Shown: piece after piece, positions 35,201 to 47,200 of the stretch | How positions within the stretch are numbered: position 1 is the stretch's first letter | Layout: the number at the start of each line of letters is the position of its first letter | NCBI GenBank assembly: GCA_030248135.1 | Contig: JASANC010002914.1 | Span: 1 to 64,000, forward strand | Length of the DNA stretch: 64,000 nt | From: Theristus sp. LFF4_11 | Taxonomy: Eukaryota > Nematoda > Chromadorea > Monhysterida > Xyalidae | Direction: 5' to 3' | Program-made: the position numbers and the translations under genes | Notes under the pieces: generated by a model | What the model was told of the DNA's origin: nothing | Database searches by the model: none | The model's input: only the letters and a program-made list of their open reading frames with translations

Positions 35201-38200
35201 AGTTTTTGGAAACGTTCATTACAAATGCAACTCATCTCATTTATAAACCCCTACACCTTATATTGTAAAATTGTACAACCGCTGTGCTATTTCGCATCCA
35301 CCCGAACGTACATTGCTGTGCGTGCTGGCGCACAACGCCCTGCCGGTGCACCTTCACGGTGACCGTCACATCGTCGGCGTCGCCCGTTGCTTCTGGCGCA
35401 CTCCACTGCGGTGGGCTGCCCACGGACTCCACTGGCGCTGACGTTCGCTGCAGCGAGCTCGCGTTTGAGTTCGACGCACTGCCGCGGTCGTCGCCACTCG
35501 GCGAGCTCGAGGCCGCCTCGCTGCCTGACGTGTGTGCAAACTGGTTTTTTTTACGCCTCGCTTGTAGTTGCTAAATATCGGAGAGAATGTGTTTTTCGCA
35601 GTGTGAGTGTAAAAACTCCAGCATCTCTGGTCTAGTTTCTTTCCGACTGGCTTCTGAACTCTGTTCTAATCATTCCAACTAAACACCCTAAAAGCCCAGC
35701 GGCCCACACCCCACACATGCACTCGCGCGCGTTGAAGCGCAGGCGTCACGTCACTGTAGCACGTGAGGCTGCGACGTTTTTGCTTCAGGAATGTGCAGCG
35801 AACGTGACGCCGCGTGACGTGACGCCAGCGCTCAAATGTTCCGTGAATGGCGCTCAAAACCAAGCGGTGCCCTGCGACCGTGCTCACCGCGCACAACGAC
35901 CGACTCCGTCGGCGACGACATCTCTCCGTCGTGGTAGCCACTGCTCGACGTGTCCGTGTCGCCAGAGGTCGGTGCGCGCGAATGGGCGTTCGCTTGCTGC
36001 TGCGTCGCTTTGCCCATCGCCGTCACCTGATTGAACCGAAACCGTTTGTGCTGTGCAATGTGAACACCGTAGTTTGATTTGAACTGCCGGTTGGTCGTAA
36101 TTAACAAGCTAAACAATAGGGTAAGTGTTGCGTGGTTCGTCTGCGGGCTCAATATGATGCAGATTGAGGTTTGTATATGGATAATTTTTTTGGAAAGACT
36201 GAAAGTTCAAAGTATTCTTTGCAGTTTTTACCGAAAAACAAACAAAACATGCAAATCTTCCTCTCACATGCACGTGAATCGGCTGATCGGGCGGCGGCGG
36301 TGCCGGGGCCGGTCGTTTTTTCCTGGACGGCCGCACGGGCGCCGCCGTCGGCTGCATTTCGTTGTCGTCCTCTGGCTCAGTGTTGCTGCGAGCGTGTTGG
36401 TTTTCCTCGCTCGAGGGAAAACCCGGCTGTCGGGGGTAATTCGGGGCGGCGCCACGAGACTTGGCCGCTCGGTGGGGCGCCGGTGGGGGCTGCGTTGCGA
36501 GCGGCGTGATGCGGGAGGCCGTGACGCCGCCGTGCGTCTCCTCGGTCGCCTCCGCTGACGCCGCTGAATCGAGCACCTGCACCGATGTGGGTTTGCTGTG
36601 GTTATTTGGGCATCAAGCAGTCCATCTGTAAATGGCAGTCGAACTCGTAAATTATAGACAATCAGCGGATTGGCTGGTGGTGGTCACGTGATGCGTGCTT
36701 AGACACGCAGGCGCATTGCTGTGCGGGGAGGCGTCTGCTTTGCGCAGTAAAAACATGCATCCTGTGATCATGAACCAATCAGCTGAATGCCTATAATTTA
36801 GAGTTTGACTGTATATACAACAATACAACGAGCTGATTGCGTACAGTGTGATGATGCACGCATTTTGTGCGGCCAGACACTCCACCTCCTGCACAGAATG
36901 CATGCATCACACTGCGCACGTGTGCAACCAGCCAATCAGCTAGCTGTATATAATTTGCAGATAGACTGTAGTTTACTGGTAAAAGCAAGTGATGTCTTGC
37001 GAGGCTTCAGTGACCCTTTGCGCACTAAAGACAGTTGGGAAAATATTGCTTGCGTACAGATGCAGCCTGACTAGAATATTGGCGCGACGATTTTGCATTG
37101 GTAACCATTTGATTAAAGTGAACCGTGCGCGCTAATTTGCCGGTTGCGGTGATGATGCAGCAACCAATCAGCATGCTGCACTGGAAAACGCAAAAAAACA
37201 CAGACCAATTTCCCCTTGTTGCCGCGACTGAACAATCCGAATAATTTTCGTTTTGGCATTTCGTCGTCGTCGTCGTTCGTTGGCTGGTCGCCTAATTCGG
37301 CACCTGAAAGACAAATTTCAAATTTTCTGGAAATCAAAATGTCAAGGTCGCGAGTGATAAGTCAGACAAAAAGTTACATTCAAACATGTGAAACGTAGAG
37401 CAGTTGACAACTGCCAACACACGCTACCCGAACATGGTCAAAGACAAAACCTTGGCGGTGGTAACATCGTTGTTACAAAGCACACAAAAACGAAACGAGC
37501 CAGCTGTCAGATTCGCACGAACGAAAAAAACCGTATAAATGGCAGCAGCAATCAAGTTTTTTCTGGTATACACATCTACGCCAAGAAACGCCAACCGAAA
37601 CTAACGAGAAGTAAACAAAAAGTGCAGAAGTTACGTTTCAGCGAAAATACACCTGTTAAAACTGCATGCGCACAATTCTTTGCGCGCACAATATCTCGCC
37701 CGCTTATAAGCTGTGACCAACAACAACAAAACTGACCAATCATTAGTTTTTGAAATTATAAAATTTCATGCAATTCAATTTTATTTTATACGAAACGGTG
37801 TGTGCATTTTGGAGGCAGTAGTCACCTGACAGAGAATGAGCAGATACGTCAAAAATTCTGACAGACCAGAACATTTGTTTCGTACAATATGAGTATTCTG
37901 GAAATACAAGATTCTGGAAATAATGCAGGTTTTAGTGGCTGCAGTTCAAACCCACAAGATCGCAAACTGTAAAATGTCAAGAGATTCCCTCAATGAAAAC
38001 TTTCAACAAAACAAGTCTAACACACGAGACAGAGAGTCAAGCCAAAAATAAATCAAATAATAATGCTCAGTCACAGAGCACCGCTTCGCATGCAGCCAGC
38101 TGATTGGCTGCGTTCGAATTTGGCCGCAGTTGATTGGTCGTAAATAACTTAGATCACCAAATCAACACAACAGATTGGTGTTTCTGCGTGCTCCACTGAA

Positions 38201-41200
38201 TAAATGTGAACAAACTGGTTGATAAGCATTAAGCTTTCAATCAAGTCGCCATCGCCTATGTGAAAACTTCAAAACTAGAACTATCCAGTCACACCGAGAT
38301 GAAGTGGACATAAGACGCATCACCATGTGGCATGTACCAGAAACAATCCGAAAACACTTGTTGTGTTTGGAGAAAATTCGTATTATTATTATTATTAGTA
38401 CCGCCGCAGAGGTAGTGAGAGAAATGCAAACAAAAACGGACCGAGTCTCCAAAAAGACAGCAGAAGAGAAAGAAGAACGACAAAACGTTAGAGCACAGTT
38501 ATCTTCCGCACCGATAAATTCTAAACATGCCCCCCCAATTCAGGTGGTCAGTTTCAATGTCACAGGTGTTTATAGCCGAGCGAGCAAAACCAAACAAAAC
38601 AACAGAAAAGTGTGTGACACAGGGACACACATTTTTGCAGCATAATAACAAGCAGAACAGCAACGGTGTGTTGCACGTTTCGTGGGGATGGGTGGGGTTG
38701 GCGACTCTAGGTCATCATCATTTTCGTTGCCCTTGCCCACATGAAAAACCATTGCCAAGCCGTTCTCCATCACAATGGGCGCCACAGTTTCGCGGTTTCG
38801 CCCGTAAAAAAGAGCGATTTGTCGCGCAAAGTTTACACGAAAACCGATTCCAGAGGAATGCGTGGTGTGACAACACTGTTCAGCGACGGTGCAAAACATC
38901 AAACAGGCAAATGGCACACTGCTACCACGATCACCAGCATATCAGCTGTTGAACAGCAACAAAGGGCAATGTGAAATTCAGCCAAAAAAGTTAAACAGTT
39001 CTTGTGCGACACAAACAGAATTTTGAAATCGTTTTCAGTCTCTCTTCTTATCAGTGAGATACGCAAGAATTTTTTAGTTTACTTGTGTTGTGCCACGCAA
39101 TCAGCGAACAAACAGTAACACTGCATTTTTTCCTTTTCGTGCCGTTTGTCACTGATTGTATTGTTTTGTTGGCTGTTGATTTTTCAAAATTAGTAAAGAA
39201 CAAAAAATGAAGAAAAATACGGTAACCGTGTTGTGAAACAGAGAGGGGTCAGGTATTACTAAACAGCTTTTTTCAGTTGACTGAAACCGTTGAACTAAGC
39301 AAAGTGACTCACAGGCTTGCCTGTACAAACAAAACCCATGATAGCACAAAAAATGGCAAAACTCAAATTAGCTACACGACAAAGCATGACAACAACCAAT
39401 GAAGGAGCATATGGGAAGAAACACACAACTGCAAGTGCGGAATCACTTCAGTAGGCGCATCCGTAGCGGCGTTGGTCTGATCCCCATCGCAAAAAAACCA
39501 AAAAAACAAAAAAAACAAATCGACACACTGAACCAACCGCTGTCCTCGTCACGCTGTCCATTATCGATTGCGCCAACATCGATGCGATCACTTTCTGCTT
39601 GCACGGGCACCGTTTGAGCCACCACAATTTCTCGTTTCACACTCGACACAGTCGATTTGACGAGCACAAAATGACTGCAACCAGTGGCGGCGATTGACTT
39701 CTTCAGTAATTCTTCATTCGGTCGCACGTCCTGCGCCGGTTTCAGGGTGAAGCTCGACTGAAGTGGCGTCAGATTTTGGTCGGCGCAAACTTTTGCCAAC
39801 AATTCTTGGACGGTCGAGTCTCGCGGCACGCGCAACAGGAGCCGCTGGCCGCTGGGCACGTCCACTTGCACGCGGAGGGTGGGCTGAAATTGGGGCAGGG
39901 AATGAAGAAGCGCAATGCTGTGCAATACACGAAGTTCGCTGTTTGCGGTATCGCCAGGTAGACGCATACCGCGGTGCCCCCCTGGCTCGCCAGTGCGACG
40001 GACACCAGGCAGAACTGCCGAACGTGTTTTACCACAGACATAAATAAGATGGACTCCGCCGACGCAACAACGCCTGCACGTGATCAGAAAGCAGGCATCA
40101 CGTGATCACCAGCCAATCAGCTGATTTCCTATCCTATAATTTGGAGTTCCACTGTACATTCGACGGCACATTAGAATAATGACGCCTTCAATTACTGTGA
40201 AGTGAAACCAAACGTTATGTGCACTGCACCTGCCACTCACACGTTGACAGTTGAAACCAAATAGAAACCCGCTGATTGGTTGGATTCCGCTTTGAAAACC
40301 AATCAGCGCTACGTATCAAATTCAAACGCGGTCAACCAGCGGACTGCATGCGCAGAGCAATATGGAAATGAAATGCATCCACAACGCCAAAAAACAACTT
40401 TGGTAATAACGAAGAACATGAAAAAAGTGAAAAAAAGCCTCAACGAACGTCTCAAAATGCACATCTCCCTTGATCAGTTCACTGAGAAAAAAAAAACAAA
40501 AAATAGCCCCAGAAAACACTCAACCCAGCATCGGATCTGCTACTTTCGTACCAACAAACTCAGTCGCACAAACGCACTCAAAATCATCACGCAAGATAGT
40601 CTGCATTTTTTTCATTCATAATTCAATCATAATATTAATACCTGTGCAGCATACCGACTGATCACACATAAAAACATCTGGTTTAAGAATTGCACGGAAA
40701 CGACAAAACGAGACAATACGTTCAGTAAGGATTTTTCTTTTTCGAACAAAAATACCCGCAGAAAAGTCAAAAGTTTTCCGCACAAAAGTACTTTACATTT
40801 TTACAACCTATCTGTCTCTTGGGTATTTGATAAAATTACGTAAGAAACGTATTATCCGTCATTTACTATGAATTATGAAATAATAATATTTGGAAAAAAA
40901 TGGAGTGCCGAAAAAACATATTTTTGTCTCGGAAAAGGTCAGTTTCAACAAGTTTGAAACCAGAGGACATTTTAAAATTGGTGGATCTTGAGAGGGCACA
41001 CCAAACTTACTAGCCGACAGCTATGCAATGATTCTTTTTTTCTATTTATGAAAAAAATGTCAGCAACGTATATGAATTCTGCTACTAATCTATGAATGTG
41101 AATCCTAAAAAAAGCAAAGTTTTCGGGAAATCAGACGAAAGAAAAAAACTCCAGTTTCACTCATTCAAGATGAAAAACTCCCACGAACTCCAACAACATG

Positions 41201-44200
41201 AGTGAAATCGTTTTACTGAATTTGAAAATCGTTGCAAAACGTGGCCCGTGCCGTGCGACAACACGTTGACAAATTATGAGACTAAGACAAACAACACTAA
41301 AATAACGAACATTCCGAGGTGCGGTGGAAGTGTCGAACATTTCTCACCTTGTGCGCAATAATACACGGAATTTATTTCATCCAATAAACAAAACCGCATT
41401 GCGCAATATTATGAACCGCCCCATCTTTCCTCGCCAAATTTGCATGGACTGAGTGAAAAAGAAGTTCAGTTTTCGAACACCCACTGTGAGTAACGCGAAA
41501 TTTCCTGAGGTTGAAAGGGACAAACAATTAAGAGACGAGAAAATTTGTGGCAAACTGATAACTGACAACGATCACAGAAAATGTACTCCGTCACCATCAT
41601 TTTAAAATTTTGAAACTAAATTGACGAACATAGCAGCTCTCCATTGCCACTTGCCAGCAAGATCGTGTCGAGACCCGATACCGTGAACAGCGCCGTATTT
41701 TGAAGTCTTGAGATGTATTCTCCCCATAAGTTTGAAAAAAAACATTTCTCTCAGATGTTTTCAAACCGACAGAAAGAACACTCCAAATTTGTTCGTAACC
41801 AAGGAAGTATTTGGTAACTCATGCAAACATTCTGTTTCACGCACACTTTCACACACGATTTGAGAAAAATTTCACGTGAAAAGTGAACGGCATGTTATAG
41901 TATGTATAATTACATCACTCAATATAAATTTCATGTTTTTTTTTCATTGCATTACCACTTCGGCTTGGTTGGGAACAAACAAATGCACTGACGAACTAAA
42001 ACCCACTTGAACAAATATTGAACTCGGCTAAACTGCGTTTAGTGGTCTGATGGAAACAAAAAGAAAAATCGCAATCCAATAGAGAACATGAGAATATTCA
42101 AACACAACGTCGCATATTCATAATATCGATATCACAATTAAAAAGAGAACAATCGTAATTTACAATCCATAAAATCTCTACTCTCAAAAACTTGAAATGG
42201 GGAAAAATAAAATTCAAAAAAGCAACTTGCTCAAAATTTTTAAAACGAGAGCAATCGTTCCATCGAAACTTTCCATGGCACATTTCTCATTGAAAAAGCG
42301 ACTTTTCTACATTCCACACAACCTCACAAATTCAACACATGAAATTTGCATATAAACCGCGCTGTAAATAAATTTTCCGAGGGACAAATCAAGACTTTCC
42401 GCAATGATCAAAGAAACCACACGGAAAACACACACACACACAAAGGCACAAAGGGGAAGGAAGCGAAAATTTACACGGTTGTTCAATGGAAATCACAAGA
42501 AACGTTTTGCAACAAACCAGAGGGCGGTCGTAAAATTGGTTTGACCTTGCTTTGCTGAAAGATTTACATGCCAACCTCCCTTTAATCCACCTTTTGTTGG
42601 TCGAGTTCAAAACGAAAACACCCAGCTGATTGGCCACCCAAACAAACAGAATGCTGTCGCCAATCATCAATCAACACACTAGAATTTAGTTGTTTCCTGA
42701 AACTAATCATGCAAGTGTAAAGCAAATGTACCAGAAACGGCAGATTGGCCGTGGGCGGTGCCTGTTTGCGGACGGGCTCTGCGAGGTCACTTTTGGGCAC
42801 AATCTCGACGCGGGTGCCCCCGTTGGCCAGGACTTGCCCGACCGGGGTGTTCGGTTTGTAGGCGACGAAGCCCGGGGCACGCTCAGAGGGCACCTTCAGG
42901 GCCAGCCCACTCGCGTTGAACTTGTGGCGCGAACTCACTTGCACCAACACGTCCATCATGGGCGTCCTGAAACGAAGTTGTCGTTTTTAAATCTTTTTTT
43001 TGTCTGATTTCAATTTTACTGGATTTTTTACGGAATAGGTTTTTTAAACAGAATTTTCGAAAATTCAGGATCTAGCATTGTCGTTCAAAAGCGTTCGACT
43101 GGTTGCGCCAAAAAAAATGGACTGTTTTTGAATCACTAGTGCACTTTGTGTCAACGAATGAACAAATCGCATGAATGAATATCGTTCCGAAAAAAAATTA
43201 CAACAGAAACACAAGTAAGCCAGTGTGAGACGTGATTTCAATTTTGAGCCGTATCCGTTTGAAAAACTGAAATGTTCTCCAAAAATTCAAATGCAGCTCA
43301 TTGATTGGCTGCCTCATGCTCATACAACCTATAAGCAGATTGAACTCGTCATGCCATTGCGCAATCAGTAACTGCAACGCCCGTTCATTCGTTCGAGTGT
43401 ATGATTTTGTTTCATACGATTGGTTCGTCGTGAAAACCACGAAGCAGCCAATCACAGTATTCGAGTTGTTTTTTAATGCACACGTTTTACTCTCCCTAGT
43501 TGTCAGAATTTCAATCTTGGAAAGCCTTGATGTCAGAGTCGATCAACATTGGATAAAAATCCGCAACTCAGAATTAAAAAAAACAATTCACTGAAAAAGA
43601 GACCTTGTTTCTCAGTTAAAATGAGAAGAAAAATATAAAAAAGCTTTTTTCACAACAAAAAATGGTCGGTCAAGCAAGAAACGCACACAAGGTCGATCGA
43701 TATTTTTTGACAAAATCTTGTCAGAAATCAAAAAACCAACAAAAACTATTTTAATGAGGCTAATGTATTTTTTGAATATTCATATTTCATGGCTCCGAAA
43801 ATCAACAAGCGCAACAGACGACATGAACAGAAAGTTCAAGGGAAAACTTTTCGAAATGCTCGCGGATATTACGGCAGGAAAGTCAAACATGGTAAGGTAA
43901 ATATTATCAAGATAAACATCGACAGAACGGCATGTTCAACGCTTTTTGCACAATTATACTGGAAAAGAACAGAAAAACACTAAAATTAGTTTGGTTTTTA
44001 TCAAATCCAACAGCAGTCACGTGTTTGTTTTGCGCTGTGACCTCCATATTAACCGAGAAAACCAAAGTTTTCTGTTTCACTTTATGCACAAAATATCATA
44101 CCGAGTTTTATTCATAAAAACATCAGAAAAAATATCCGAAAAGTAGAACTAAAAAAGGTATAAAATAATGTGACAGTTCAACGCTTGCCGAATACCGAAA

Positions 44201-47200
44201 TTAGTGCACGCACAATCAGCAGAAACGATAAAAAATAAACGTTTATTTGATTGCTGGTTTAAATCTTTCTCTGCCAATCTAGAGATGTTTGAGGACAGTT
44301 TGTTAGGGTACAGTTAAAATACAAATTAAAAAAACCGGAGTTTCAATCATCCACAAAAATCAACAGAGTGCAAAGTAATTTTGTAACTCACAACCAAACA
44401 AAAAATCAGAACACTGTTTGAAGAAATAACAAATTTTAAATGCATAGATTTCAACAAAGTAACCCTTGTTTTGGAAATTCAGATTTACATTTTTTCGAAA
44501 AAATGAAACAAATAAACAAGGTTAACTACATGCACGATCAGAAGAACGACAAAATAAATGCTCAATTTTGTAGTTCCATTCCAGTTTGGTCCTCAAACAA
44601 CAAACGCATTTCCACTCAAATGACAAACAAGACCTTGTCACTGGTTTAAAAGCAGAAAATGGCAATGAAATAAGAAAACCAGCAAAGCAGTACGGAATGC
44701 TGAAGGCAGTAAAAAACTAGTTAGGTGCACTCGAACTTTCGATAAAAAAAACAAAACATTTTAGGCGAAACACAGAAACAATCTAATGAGACATGAACGT
44801 TTTATCACCTCTCTCGAAAAAATTCCACCCACAATACATTTCACTCCGCATTCCAAATTCAAAACACTCACCCTGATTCAACAGGAAACTGCACAACTTG
44901 CCCGTTGGCCAGTTTGATTTGCAACTCAGTCATTTTGCACGGCTCGATTTCAACAACAGAAACGTTATTGGTTGATTTGCCTGAAAAAAAATAAACACAT
45001 ATGATGGCGAAAACAGAACGTGTTCGCTGATTGGCTGTTGTTTTAAATCGGGCTACCTGAATAACCTGATTGATCCTACTATTCGATGCAGCTAATCGGG
45101 ATAGAAAATAACTTGCATAATTTGAGTGCAGAAAATTGCATATTTTTACTTGTGTTAGATTGCAGAACTATAGAAATTTTAGCTGCAAAAAACAATGAAA
45201 TATTATTCTGGATGGTGATTGGCTGAAACACAGACATTCGGCGACTAATCAGCGCGCCCAAGGGCAAATGAATCAATTCTTTAAAAACAATCAACTGATT
45301 AAAGGCAAAATGCCATGAAAATGAAAATGAAATAAATCACTCATCATGAAGAAATGACATTCATGAAGAAATCAGATCACGAAATGACCAATTTTCTCAC
45401 GACCACACTTCTTTCGGAGCTCTGCAAACGAAACACGACAAATTTGTCAAAAAAACTAGCTCCAGCAAAAAGCGAAAAGCAGTCGTGCAAACAGAGCCAC
45501 CTGTTCGACTGGAAACGTTCAACTGCGGTGGCGGTGGTTGCATAACATCACTCAATCTTCAATATCGACGCGCTCCGTAAAACAAACAAGCAAACAAAAA
45601 TAGCGCTGCTGACTTGGAAATTCGCAATTGAAAATAATCATTTCTGGTGCGTGGATATTCGATCACTGGAATAGTCCGCAAGTTCAGCCTCAGCCGAGCA
45701 ACCTACAACCACGGGTACTATTTTATTTGCTGAACACATTGTTTGCCTTCCGAGTTTTCGGCACAAGTTTCTGTTTAAATTTAGTACGCTCAGCAACCGA
45801 TAAAACTCAGCGCGTTATTACAAACAAAGTAAAAACACGCCCAAAATCAGACAGAAAGTTACTGTTTTTTGGATTGTCGAACTCACGAAATAAGAACTCT
45901 CTGAAACGACAACAATTGGTTGGTTACTCAATTCAAAACAAGGAACAAAAACTCAGAAACACAATCCGCACTTCGAATGTGTAGAAATCCAGAGTCAAAC
46001 AATCAAACGGAGGGCGTCTGCAACACTTGACGAGAATGAAGTTGCTGTTCAAGACTTCTAACTTCTGCGGGTTCAAGATGAACGTCAAAAATCTTCACCT
46101 TAAACAACGAATGGATTTGTTTTTCATTCTCTTTGAAACGGCGGCGGCGGCGGCGAGGCAACAATGAAAACTACTGTGATAAACGCCACGCATTGAATGC
46201 AAGAAGTTCACCAAAATATGGCAAAACCGTGAAACTTTAGCTGCTGAAAAACAACGAGTTTCGATTATGAATAGTTGTATATGTATATTGAACGCTTGCC
46301 CGGGGCAACGAGAAAGGAGATTTCCAATGTGGCCAGTGAGCAAAGAAAATACCAAAACTTGCGACATCAGAAGCAATTCAGTGGTCGGTTTTCAGTCCTG
46401 TCCCAATTCACTATTCTGCCTCGCCGACCGTTTTGTTGACAATGAAGTCAAGGTGTCAAGGGACAAACAAAAAATTTAATTGTGTGTGACACCAATACAT
46501 TGTGTTTGTGTTGCACAATTTCTCATTCAAACAATTGTGCTTGACAACGTTTGTATTCAATCGATCGAGTTATGAAAAACGAACAAGCCAAGAAATAACC
46601 GTTTTCTGCGAAAAGACCGCAAAATGCAGTTTTCAAAAATTCAAAACAACCGAACAGGTACAGGTAGGCCAAGAAAACTCATGGATCGGCCTGGAAATTA
46701 TTCAGAGTCGAACTCTAAATTATGGGCAATCAGCCAATTTGGTTGTGATCACGCGATACATGATTGCGGTGCAAACATTGACGTGGTGGCGGAGTCTTTC
46801 CTGCACAGAAAGCATGCACACACGTGGACGTGGTCACCCACCAACCAATCAGCTGATTGTCTGCAATTTAATGTTCGACTGTATCTGCTTTTTAATTTCA
46901 CAGCATAGCATCATCACCACACGTAAACGTCGTTGCTATTACACTTTGTTTCAGAGAAAAAACTCACTTTCTGTTGAACCAGCCGATTTCTTTTGCGACG
47001 GCGTTTCTTGGCGCTCCGTTGTTGACGATCGATACGCCGTAAAACACTGAATTTCATCTTGGCTCAACAAATCAGGCGTGGATTTCGTCGCCAACGCACT
47101 GGTCTGTCCACGTTGGAATCGAATGTGCCGCAGCATTCTGTCTGAAAAGTGGACAAAACTAACAAAAGGCGCAAAAAAGAGATTCGAAAGGTCAGGGAAG

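Noticed and set aside
35888..35900. The GTGAGC donor at 35887 as the end of COBL exon 35901-36026
   Set aside because: It gives phase 1, but the next exon (35312-35540) continues sensibly only from phase 0, so the weaker GTCGTT donor after codon 35901-35903 was preferred.
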